DNA from: a virus | Strand: one strand, 5' to 3' | IMG/VR virus record: IMGVR_UViG_3300027963_000041 | Coordinates: 79,096 to 143,095 of that record | DNA: 64,000 nucleotides | Shown: one piece after another, positions 35,307 to 42,045 of the stretch | Layout of the letters: each line of letters starts with the position of its first letter | Numbering within the stretch: position 1 is the stretch's first letter | Made by a program: the position numbers and the translations under genes | The notes under the pieces: model-generated | What the model saw: the letters and a program-made list of their open reading frames with translations, nothing else | Databases searched by the model: none | Told to the model about the DNA's origin: nothing

Positions 35307-35689
35307 ACTCAAGAAGAAACTTTCTGACAGGATCAGCGAAGGGGGCGAGTATCTTTGGGGCGTTCTTGGGAGGTTTGGCGGCTCCTGTGATTGTGGAACG
35401 TGTAGTGGAAACACAAGTGCCCTTTTCACCTCCCTCTCTACCGACAGTCGATCCGAAAGTCGTAGAGAAGATTAAAGAGTCTGCGCCATCAGGTATTTTA
35501 GAACTTCATAGAACCTATGGTGAAGTTGTACCGCCTAAACCTAACTCATCACCATTTGTGATCACCAATGGTGAACCAAAATTTGTTCCTGGTACAGAGA
35601 ACAATGTTCGTGTTGGTATGATGGTCGGACCTGATGGTGAACTTTATATCAGAGTTAAAGACGATTGGAAAAGAGTTTTAACAACCTGA
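35303..35689 (+). CDS. Protein with twin-arginine-like signal
   Basis: 128 residues. Begins MNSRRNFLTGSAKG followed by a 20-residue hydrophobic, Gly/Ala-rich segment (about 15-32): S-R-R-x-F-L fits the Tat signal consensus. The rest is Pro-rich with a short C-terminal beta segment (GPDGELYIRVKDDWKRV). No catalytic motif. It may be exported by the host Tat pathway or anchored in the inner membrane, odd for a gene among replication genes. The hydrophobic stretch could also be a plain membrane anchor. Confidence 0.6.
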   Translation: MNSRRNFLTGSAKGASIFGAFLGGLAAPVIVERVVETQVPFSPPSLPTVDPKVVEKIKESAPSGILELHRTYGEVVPPKPNSSPFVITNGEPKFVPGTENNVRVGMMVGPDGELYIRVKDDWKRVLTT

Positions 35690-35718
35690 TTGCACTCTAA
35701 CATGTTTTATGTTAGAAT
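35690..35718 (+). promoter_or_regulatory. Sigma70-type promoter with palindromic operator before gene 44
   Basis: TTGCAC (35690-35695), 17-bp spacer, TAGAAT (35713-35718). A perfect 8-bp inverted repeat TCTAACAT (35696-35703) / ATGTTAGA (35709-35716) with 5-base loop fills the spacer and the -10. Confidence 0.75.
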
Positions 35719-35747
35719 ATATTTTTATGTTATGAATGAGGTGCTAT

Positions 35748-36686
35748 ATGATGGAAAACTTTTTATGGGTAGAAAAGTATCGCCCTAAAAAAATTGCAGA
35801 CACAATTCTGCCAACTGATCTAAAACAAACTTTTACTGAGTTTGTAAATCAAAAAGAAGTACCCAATCTTATCCTCGCTGGCGGTCCTGGCGTTGGTAAG
35901 ACTACTGTTGCAAAAGCAATGCTTGAAGAACTTGGCTGTTCTTACATTGTGATCAATGGTTCTATGAATGGTAACATTGACACACTACGCAATGAAATTA
36001 AAAACTTTGCATCAACTATATCTTTTAAAGGTGGAAGAAAATATGTCATTCTTGACGAGGCTGACTACCTTAACCCACAGTCTACGCAACCTGCCTTGCG
36101 TAACTTCATGGAAGAGTATTCTGCTAATTGTGGTTTTATACTCACTTGTAACTTTCTTAACCGTATCATTGCTCCCCTACATTCCAGATGTTCCGTTATA
36201 CAGTTTAAAATAGCGGCATCTGATAAGCCAAAACTCGCGGCACAGTTTATGAAGCGAGTGGAGATGATTCTCAAAACCGAAAAGGTTGAATACGATCAGA
36301 AGGTTGTAGCAGAATTAATTCTCAAACACTTTCCTGATTGGCGCAGGGTTCTCAATGAACTTCAGCGTTATTCTGCTACAGGTAAAATTGACACCGGCTT
36401 GCTTGCAAACATCTCTGATGTTTCGATGAAGAAACTTATGCAAGCGATCAAAGACAAAGACTTTTCAACTGCGCGTAAGTGGGTTGTTGATAATTTAGAT
36501 AACGACCCCGCGGTTCTGTATCGCAACTTCTTTGATAATGCTGTTGAATACTTTACGCCGCAATCTGTTCCACAACTTGTGGTTCTTCTTGGTGAATATC
36601 AATACAAGTCTGCATTTGTTGCTGATCAAGAAATTAACATGGTTGCGTTTCTCACCGAAGTGATGGCGTCATGTGAAGCAAAATGA
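35748..36686 (+). CDS. 44: Clamp loader large subunit gp44
   Basis: 312 residues from ATG 35748 with GAGGTG upstream. AAA+ ATPase: FLWVEKYRPKKI start, Walker A GGPGVGKTT, Walker B ILDEADYL, SRC arginine-finger motif (HSRCSVI). With gp62 it opens and loads the gp45 ring. Stop overlaps the next start. Confidence 0.96.
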   Translation: MMENFLWVEKYRPKKIADTILPTDLKQTFTEFVNQKEVPNLILAGGPGVGKTTVAKAMLEELGCSYIVINGSMNGNIDTLRNEIKNFASTISFKGGRKYVILDEADYLNPQSTQPALRNFMEEYSANCGFILTCNFLNRIIAPLHSRCSVIQFKIAASDKPKLAAQFMKRVEMILKTEKVEYDQKVVAELILKHFPDWRRVLNELQRYSATGKIDTGLLANISDVSMKKLMQAIKDKDFSTARKWVVDNLDNDPAVLYRNFFDNAVEYFTPQSVPQLVVLLGEYQYKSAFVADQEINMVAFLTEVMASCEAK

Positions 36687-37168
36687 CAAGACGAAAATTG
36701 TCAGGTTTTGATAGACTGCATAACACAATCAAACGCAATGCAATTTACTTAGATGAACGCACACAAGAGTGGAAGATAGATTCTTCTACAAACCATAAGC
36801 GTTGGAAAGATGTAGCAAATGATTGGCAACCAAAGAAACTTTTTCTTACAGTAAAAAACTTAGAAGACATTTGGAATGCACAAGGCAGAGTTTGCTACTG
36901 GTTTAAAATTCCATTAGACTTTAATCTACTCAATGCTACTTACACTCATTATGTGCGTAAACATCCTCTAGCGCCATCAGTAGATCGAATTGACGATAGT
37001 GGAGACTACACAAAAGAAAACGTAGTCATATGTTGCCGTCTTGCGAACTACGGAAGGAACGAATATCCTTATGATAAATTTCATGATATAATCAATGTAG
37101 TGACTCGAAAGAAAGAACACTATGTTCCTGATATTATTAATTTTATAACTGGACCTTATACATCATGA
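36683..37168 (+). CDS. HNH-like endonuclease between genes 44 and 62
   Basis: 161 residues. C-terminal half has the pattern CYWFKIPLDF, then PSVDRIDDSGDYTKENVVICC followed by N-Y-G-R-N (split), as in HNH-type phage nucleases with a S-x-D-R-I-D-x-S core. The first His of the classical motif is replaced, so activity is unsure. In T4, 44 and 62 are adjacent; this gene overlaps both by 4 bases. It could be a freestanding homing endonuclease. Confidence 0.6.
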   Translation: MTRRKLSGFDRLHNTIKRNAIYLDERTQEWKIDSSTNHKRWKDVANDWQPKKLFLTVKNLEDIWNAQGRVCYWFKIPLDFNLLNATYTHYVRKHPLAPSVDRIDDSGDYTKENVVICCRLANYGRNEYPYDKFHDIINVVTRKKEHYVPDIINFITGPYTS

Positions 37169-37578
37169 ATCCTTTTGACTATATCAATGCAATTAATCAG
37201 AGCAAAGAGAACCTCATGGTCGGCTCTGATAACGATGAATTGGCAGAAAAGGTGTACGATCCTTACATCACAAATCGTGGATTATCTTTTTTTGCCGATA
37301 CGATTCTCTATGCTAATGAGATGAATCGCCTATGTTTACTAGATAAAAAACCTCAATTCTCCTATTTACTAAATAGTGTGAGACCACGGAAGCGTTGGAG
37401 CAAGTGGTTGAAAAAAGAAAAGATTGAGGAAGTGGATATCATTTCGGAATATTTTGGCTATAGCAAATCTAAGTCTAAGGATATCATTAAACTTCTCACC
37501 GATGAACAAATAAAAATTATAAAATCTAAATTAGAAAAAGGTGGGCCTACCACTAAGGAGAAGAATAATGAGCGTTGA
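37165..37578 (+). CDS. 62: Clamp loader small subunit gp62
   Basis: 137 residues, short as in marine T4-like phages (T4 187). Diagnostic segments: NPFDYINAINQ, YDPYITNRGLS, DTILYANEMNR and LDKKPQFSYLL. One gp62 with four gp44 make the loader. Its last codons overlap the RegA start, so RegA binding could affect this junction. Confidence 0.9.
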   Translation: MNPFDYINAINQSKENLMVGSDNDELAEKVYDPYITNRGLSFFADTILYANEMNRLCLLDKKPQFSYLLNSVRPRKRWSKWLKKEKIEEVDIISEYFGYSKSKSKDIIKLLTDEQIKIIKSKLEKGGPTTKEKNNER

Positions 37579-37966
37579 AAATTTGTTAGAGGTGACGCTG
37601 AAAGAAGAAGATGATTTTCTAAAAGTGAGAGAAACATTGACCCGCATAGGCGTTGCATCCAGAAAAGATAAAAAACTATTCCAGTCTTGCCACATTCTAC
37701 ATAAGAAGGGCAAGTATTACATTGTACATTTTAAAGAACTATTTGCATTAGATGGCAAAGGAACAGACTTTGATGACAATGATATGGGTAGACGAAATAC
37801 AATTGCCAAACTACTCGAAGAATGGGGTTTGGTAAAAGTTGTAAATAAAAATGCAGTAGAAGCACCTGTTGCGCCATTGTCTCAAATTAAGATTCTATCT
37901 TATGGCGAAAGAGATGATTGGGAACTCATTACCAAATATAGCATCGGAACTAAAAAGAGAGTATGA
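37568..37966 (+). CDS. regA: Translational repressor RegA
   Basis: 132 residues from ATG 37568. Very close to T4 RegA in its first 90 residues: EDDFLKVRETLTRIG, KKLFQSCHILHKKGKYYIVHFKE (in parts) and LLEEWGLVKVV. Binds initiation regions of many early mRNAs, including 44, 45 and its own, and blocks translation. Order 44-62-regA is as in T4. Confidence 0.95.
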   Translation: MSVENLLEVTLKEEDDFLKVRETLTRIGVASRKDKKLFQSCHILHKKGKYYIVHFKELFALDGKGTDFDDNDMGRRNTIAKLLEEWGLVKVVNKNAVEAPVAPLSQIKILSYGERDDWELITKYSIGTKKRV

Positions 37967-38403
37967 TGGAAGAACTTATTAGCGAAATGAAGGTTGCACT
38001 TGCAACCGCCTTTACATACCAACTCAAAGCACACTACTATCATTGGAATGTAGAGGGTCCAGATTTCCCTCAGTACCACGAATTACTTGGTAAAATTTAT
38101 CAAGATGTGCATGATAGTGTCGATCAGTTTGCCGAAGAGATTCGCGCACTTGATGCATATGCGCCTGGCAGTTATACCAGATTCTCAGAACTTTCTCTAG
38201 TCGAGGAAGACAATACACTTGTACCAGCAAATGTCATGTTTAGTCGTTTGTTGAATGATACATATATTGTAGTCGAACATTTAACTGCTGTATACGAATT
38301 GTGTGAGAACAATAAAAAATATGGGTTGAACGATTTTATTGCAGGTAGAATTGACACCCTAAATAAATTTGCGTGGCAGTTAAAAGCAACGCTAAAAATT
38401 TGA
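37963..38403 (+). CDS. Dps/ferritin-like protein
   Basis: 146 residues. Residues about 20-65 contain AHYYHWNVEGPDFPQYHELL and a following D....EEIRALD, the ferroxidase-site pattern of Dps proteins (His from one helix, Asp/Glu from the next). Dps dodecamers bind iron and protect DNA from oxidative damage. Rare in T4-like phages. It directly follows regA by overlap, so it is expressed with replication genes. TGA stop lies in the next promoter's -35. Confidence 0.88.
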   Translation: MMEELISEMKVALATAFTYQLKAHYYHWNVEGPDFPQYHELLGKIYQDVHDSVDQFAEEIRALDAYAPGSYTRFSELSLVEEDNTLVPANVMFSRLLNDTYIVVEHLTAVYELCENNKKYGLNDFIAGRIDTLNKFAWQLKATLKI

Positions 38404-38428
38404 CAATAGCATAGTAATATGTTATAAT
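38400..38428 (+). promoter_or_regulatory. Sigma70-type promoter for 38488 gene
   Basis: TTGACA (38400-38405), 17-bp spacer, TATAAT (38423-38428): full consensus. -35 overlaps the TGA stop of the Dps gene. Confidence 0.88.
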
Positions 38429-38435
38429 CACCTTT

Positions 38436-38459
38436 GGCGATGGGTTACATCGCCGTTTT
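38436..38459 (+). terminator. Leader hairpin at the transcript start (attenuator-like)
   Basis: GGCGATG (38436-38442), loop GGTTA, CATCGCC (38448-38454), then GTTTT. It begins at the predicted start site, so the RNA would open with a terminator-like hairpin that may attenuate or protect its 5' end. Confidence 0.6.
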
Positions 38460-38487
38460 AATCATTAACTTTGAATGGAGTAATACT

Positions 38488-38715
38488 ATGTCTTTTGTAA
38501 ATACCACTAAAACTCAGGTTGAGTATCTTGTTTCTTACCTTCGCGGTACGAATCGTGGTTTGAGCGCACCACAGGCTCGCGCCCTGTTCGGCATCAAGAA
38601 CCTTCGCGCACGAATCTCTGACCTTCGTCAGATGGGATTCAAAGTTCGCAAGAACACAAATACTGAAGGTCGTACCACATATTTTGTGTCACGCCGCATG
38701 ATTGGCCAAGCATAA
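38488..38715 (+). CDS. Small helix-turn-helix protein
   Basis: 75 residues from ATG 38488, with GGAG upstream. Winged-helix-like: GLSAPQARALFGIKNLRARI then a SDLRQMGFKV segment and a basic wing (RRM). Phage proteins with this compact HTH occur in many T4-like genomes. Alone behind a full-consensus promoter, so abundant early; likely a DNA-binding regulator. Confidence 0.75.
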   Translation: MSFVNTTKTQVEYLVSYLRGTNRGLSAPQARALFGIKNLRARISDLRQMGFKVRKNTNTEGRTTYFVSRRMIGQA

Positions 38716-38718
38716 TCA

Positions 38719-38726
38719 TATAAATA
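38719..38726 (+). promoter_or_regulatory. Late promoter box with structured leader
   Basis: Perfect TATAAATA. The transcript would have a leader of about 105 nt before the ATG at 38837, carrying the pseudoknot below and a small ATCC-TCG-GGAT hairpin (38732-38742). Confidence 0.75.
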
Positions 38727-38747
38727 AGTATATCCTCGGGATGGGGA

Positions 38748-38777
38748 CCTGTGGGGTGCGACACAGGAAAAACGCAC
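38748..38777 (+). ncRNA. H-type RNA pseudoknot in late leader
   Basis: Stem 1 CCTGTG (38748-38753) pairs with CACAGG (38762-38767), 6 bp. Its loop holds GTGCG (38756-38760), which pairs with CGCAC (38773-38777), 5 bp. Loops are GG, A and five A. All pairs are Watson-Crick. It ends 59 bases before the start codon, a spacing like the T4 gene 32 autoregulatory pseudoknot, although the downstream gene is not gene 32. Confidence 0.7.
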
Positions 38778-38836
38778 ATTACCGTCACGCCTTCGGGGTG
38801 GCATTTTAACTTTACTCGCTTAATAAGGAGCAAACT

Positions 38837-39049
38837 ATGCTAATGTACGCAAACATGGCTATTGACGCCATTCAATCTGGTAAGACCGCTTGGTTGAACC
38901 AATACGTTCAGGACAAATCTGTCCGCGAACCTCTCCAACAATTTGTAACTGCTCAAACTGAGTTTACTAAACAAATCGCTAAAACTTTTTGGGAAGTAAC
39001 TGGTTCTGCAACGCAAGCCGCTGTAGGCAAAGTATTTACATCTAAGTAA
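38837..39049 (+). CDS. Small late protein, unknown
   Basis: 70 residues, AAGGAGC ribosome site. Helical with conserved-looking aromatic residues; the pattern (LQQFVTAQTEFTKQIAKTFW) faintly recalls phasin helices, but I do not assign it. First gene after the structured leader and followed after 10 bases by Hsp20, so likely co-expressed with the chaperone. Confidence 0.65.
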   Translation: MLMYANMAIDAIQSGKTAWLNQYVQDKSVREPLQQFVTAQTEFTKQIAKTFWEVTGSATQAAVGKVFTSK

Positions 39050-39059
39050 GGAGAACACC

Positions 39060-39557
39060 ATGACACACTTATCAGTATTTGGTCCTGGCTTTAAGGACTT
39101 CGATAAATTCTTTGTAGGCTTTGATGACACTTACAGTCGTCTTGCAAAAATGCATGATGACTTGACTAAGAGCATTCCTAACTATCCACCATACAATATT
39201 CGTAAGACTAGCGATAACACATACGTTATTGAACTTGCTGTTGCTGGTTTCGGAAAACAAGAAATTGACATTACACTAGATGACAATAAACTTGTGATTT
39301 CTGGAAATACGAAAGATGATGGTGATAATTTCTTGTTCAAAGGAATTGCAAACCGTGCTTTTACTCGCACATTTGCTTTGGATGATCACATCGAAATTCA
39401 AGATGCCGCACTTGTAAACGGCATGTTAAAAATCGCGCTTGAGCGTATCATTCCTGAACACAGAAAGCCAAAGAAAATTGAAGTTAAGGACGTAGAAGAA
39501 AAGAAAACTTCCAAGCGTCAACTCTTAACTGAAGACCCACTAGATCGTAACCTGTAA
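39060..39557 (+). CDS. hsp20: Small heat-shock protein (Hsp20/alpha-crystallin)
   Basis: 165 residues. Alpha-crystallin domain from about residue 45 to 135: PPYNIRKTSDNTYVIELAVAG (in parts), FGKQEIDITLDDNKLVI, RAFTRTFALDDHI, GMLKIALERIIPE. Hsp20 genes are typical of T4-like marine phages and are thought to aid folding of virion proteins. The C-terminal tail is Lys-rich, with an R-K-P in place of the IxI motif. Confidence 0.93.
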   Translation: MTHLSVFGPGFKDFDKFFVGFDDTYSRLAKMHDDLTKSIPNYPPYNIRKTSDNTYVIELAVAGFGKQEIDITLDDNKLVISGNTKDDGDNFLFKGIANRAFTRTFALDDHIEIQDAALVNGMLKIALERIIPEHRKPKKIEVKDVEEKKTSKRQLLTEDPLDRNL

Positions 39558-39566
39558 GGTGCAACC

Positions 39567-39743
39567 ATGTGGAAAAAAGTTAAGAACGTATTTACAGGTA
39601 TACTAGAAGGTATTGCTGAAAGTAAAAGATATAAGTTACAAGGCTATGATGAATGGTACAGAAACTATTATCTTTCGCAATCCGCGGACGCCGCAGATTT
39701 TGAAAAAAGGCAATCGGACCTAAAGTCTAAAGGGTATCTGTAA
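39567..39743 (+). CDS. Small basic protein (DUF3563-like)
   Basis: 58 residues from ATG 39567 to TAA 39743. The end (YYLSQSADAADFEKRQSDL) resembles the YL..S.D..DLE.R pattern of DUF3563 proteins of bacteria. N-terminus is basic and amphipathic. Sits before an intrinsic terminator, completing the Hsp20 operon. Confidence 0.55.
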   Translation: MWKKVKNVFTGILEGIAESKRYKLQGYDEWYRNYYLSQSADAADFEKRQSDLKSKGYL

Positions 39744-39747
39744 TCTT

Positions 39748-39770
39748 GGGGGCGCAATGCCCCCATTTTT
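39748..39770 (+). terminator. Intrinsic terminator after Hsp20 operon
   Basis: GGGGGC (39748-39753), loop GCAAT, GCCCCC (39759-39764), then ATTTTT. Confidence 0.92.
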
Positions 39771-39785
39771 ATTTTGGAGAATATA

Positions 39786-40097
39786 ATGGGTAATATTAGA
39801 TTATTTCGTTTGATTAGTGGTGAAGAAATTGTTGGTGAAGAAATTGGCACCAGCCAAGGTATGCCAAAACGCGCAATTAAAAATCCTTGCCTTATTGGAC
39901 TTATGCCGACACCAACTGGTGGTGCAACATTGAACATGCAACCACTTCTACTCTTTTCAGACACAAAAGAAATTAACATTAAAGAAGATCACATTCTGTA
40001 TGATACGGGTGTTGACATTAAGATTCTAAACAAGTATAATGAGATATTTGGATCAGGGATCGTAATTGCTCAACAAACCCCAACTTATACACGATGA
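39786..40097 (+). CDS. Second Sm-like small protein
   Basis: 103 residues from ATG 39786 (TTGGAGA site). Starts NIRLFRLISGEEIVGEE, the same Sm-like pattern as the gene at 18079-18477, followed by beta-rich segments. It overlaps the DNA polymerase start by 4 bases and contains its promoter. Possible RNA binder. Confidence 0.5.
   Translation: MGNIRLFRLISGEEIVGEEIGTSQGMPKRAIKNPCLIGLMPTPTGGATLNMQPLLLFSDTKEINIKEDHILYDTGVDIKILNKYNEIFGSGIVIAQQTPTYTR
40012..40040 (+). promoter_or_regulatory. Sigma70-type promoter for gene 43
   Basis: Full-consensus TTGACA (40012-40017), 17-bp spacer, TATAAT (40035-40040) inside the Sm-like gene, 54 bases before the polymerase start. Confidence 0.75.
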
Positions 40098-41536
40098 AAT
40101 TCTATACACACTTTACACGATATGGTAACTATATTCTAGAACGCGGCTATGAAAATGGCAAGCGTTACGCTAATAAAGTAGAATATAATCCAACATTGTT
40201 TGTTCCGTCAAAAACGGAAACTGAATTTAGTACATTGGAAGGCTATCATGTGGCGCCCGTTGAAATGGGAACGATGCGTGATGCAAATGACTTTATTAAA
40301 AAGTATGAAGAAGTAGAAAACTTTCCAATCTACGGCTCTACAAACTATCCATATGTGTATATCAATGAGCAGTATCCAGATGAAGTATACTACGACAAAG
40401 ATTTAATTCGTGTTGCAAACATTGATATTGAGGTTGGTTCTGAGAACGGGTTTCCTGAGCCAGACAAAGCGAGTGAACCAATCACCGCAATCACAATAGA
40501 GATTGATGGTACGTTTTTCGTCTTTGGTTGTGGCGACTATGAAACACATCAAGATAATGTATCATATCTCAAATGCAAAGATGAGAATCATTTGATTGAA
40601 CAATTTCTAAACTTATGGGAATTAAAATCACCAGACGTAGTGACTGGTTGGAATATTCAATTCTTTGATATTCCATATATCTACAATCGCATTAATCGCT
40701 TGATGGGTGAGAAGACAGCAAAGCGTTTGTCCCCATACAAATCGATTGGCGAACGCACAACAACAATCCACAACAGACAGCAAACTGCGTTTGATCTTGT
40801 GGGTATTGCAATTCTAGATTATCTAGAACTGTACAAGAAATTTACTTATTCGCAACAAGCATCTTATCGCCTTGATCATATCGCATACATCGAACTTGGT
40901 GATAAAAAATTAGACTATTCTGAGCATGAAACTTTACACCAACTCTATAAAAACAACTATCAAAAATTTATTGAATACAACATCAAAGATGTGGAACTTG
41001 TCGACCGCCTCGATGAAAAAATGAAATTCATTGACATGGTGCTGGCGCTGGCATACGATGCAAAGGTCAATATGACTGATGTATTCACGCAAGTACGCAT
41101 GTGGGACACTCTAACACATAATGCCTTGTGGAAGAAAGGTGTTGTTGTACCTCAAAAGAAATTCTCATCAAAGAATGAGAAGTATGAGGGTGCCTATGTG
41201 AAAGAGCCGGCACCAGGCAAATATGATTGGGTTGTATCGTTTGACTTGAACAGTCTTTATCCACACTTGATTATGCAATACAATATTTCGCCTGAGACTA
41301 TCATCAACGGCAAACACGCCAGCGTAAGTATTGAAGATTTACTGCACAGTAAATATAACAATGATAGCGAATATGTTATGGCTGCCAATGGCCATTATTT
41401 TAGAAAAGATGTGCAAGGCTTTCTGCCTGAGATGATGCAACGCATGTATAATGATCGTGTTCTATATAAAAATAAGATGATTGAATCACAGAAAGAACTT
41501 GAGAAAGTCAATGCACAGTTAAAGGAATTAGCATGA
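40094..41536 (+). CDS. 43A: DNA polymerase gp43, N-terminal half (43A)
   Basis: 480 residues. Family B polymerase up to motif A: proofreading exonuclease motifs NIDIEV (Exo I), GWNIQFFDIPYI (Exo II) and YNIKDVELVDRL (Exo III), then SFDLNSLYPHLIM (motif A, first catalytic Asp). It stops after a Lys/Glu-rich helix (SQKELEKVNAQLKEL), before motif B. The remaining polymerase is encoded from 42038. Stop codon overlaps the start of the dioxygenase gene (ATGA). Confidence 0.95.
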   Translation: MKFYTHFTRYGNYILERGYENGKRYANKVEYNPTLFVPSKTETEFSTLEGYHVAPVEMGTMRDANDFIKKYEEVENFPIYGSTNYPYVYINEQYPDEVYYDKDLIRVANIDIEVGSENGFPEPDKASEPITAITIEIDGTFFVFGCGDYETHQDNVSYLKCKDENHLIEQFLNLWELKSPDVVTGWNIQFFDIPYIYNRINRLMGEKTAKRLSPYKSIGERTTTIHNRQQTAFDLVGIAILDYLELYKKFTYSQQASYRLDHIAYIELGDKKLDYSEHETLHQLYKNNYQKFIEYNIKDVELVDRLDEKMKFIDMVLALAYDAKVNMTDVFTQVRMWDTLTHNALWKKGVVVPQKKFSSKNEKYEGAYVKEPAPGKYDWVVSFDLNSLYPHLIMQYNISPETIINGKHASVSIEDLLHSKYNNDSEYVMAANGHYFRKDVQGFLPEMMQRMYNDRVLYKNKMIESQKELEKVNAQLKELA

Positions 41537-42045
41537 TACAAACTTATACAGAAATTTTACCAAAAGATTTTTGCGAACATTTGATGCGTAAATTTGATGA
41601 ACAGGAGACAAAAGATTTGTCTCATGGTATGTTTGAACAAATTGAAATTGATTGGGAAGATGAAGTAAAGGCATTGATCGATACCACAAAACATGTGGCC
41701 GAACACTATAAAACTTTATATGATTCGCATAATATGATGCCACGGCGCAGACGTATTGAAGGGTTTCGTATCAAGCGGTATGAACCTAACAAACATTCTT
41801 TCCCATTACATTCCGATGCGTCAAGTTTAGAATCATGCACAAGGTATCTTTCCTTTTTGTTTTACTTAAACGATAGCGAAGCAGGAACAAGATTCCATGG
41901 ACCTTTAGGCATGGAGCCCTTGACAATTGAAGCAAAACAAGGTAACCTATTAGTGTTTCCTCCTATGTGGATGTATCCACACGAAGGCATTATGCCTACT
42001 GAAAAACCAAAGTATATTATGAGTACCTATTTCCATTATGTCTGA
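41533..42045 (+). CDS. 2OG-Fe(II) dioxygenase inserted between polymerase halves
   Basis: 170 residues. Prolyl-4-hydroxylase-like fold: H93-S-D95, YLSFLFYLN strand, GNLLVFPP, distal H150 in YPHEG and K160 as 2OG anchor. Not a homing endonuclease of any family I know. ATGA overlap on the left and an 8-base overlap on the right couple its translation to both polymerase halves. Substrate unknown. Confidence 0.85.
   Translation: MIQTYTEILPKDFCEHLMRKFDEQETKDLSHGMFEQIEIDWEDEVKALIDTTKHVAEHYKTLYDSHNMMPRRRRIEGFRIKRYEPNKHSFPLHSDASSLESCTRYLSFLFYLNDSEAGTRFHGPLGMEPLTIEAKQGNLLVFPPMWMYPHEGIMPTEKPKYIMSTYFHYV

Noticed and set aside
38716-38836. tRNA gene in the structured gap
   Set aside because: No cloverleaf, no T-loop or acceptor pairing; the structure is a pseudoknot plus small hairpin.
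41533-42045. Insert in gene 43 as an intein or group I intron
   Set aside because: The flanking sequences have proper stop and start codons with overlaps, the insert is a complete dioxygenase, and there are no intein end motifs or intron structures.
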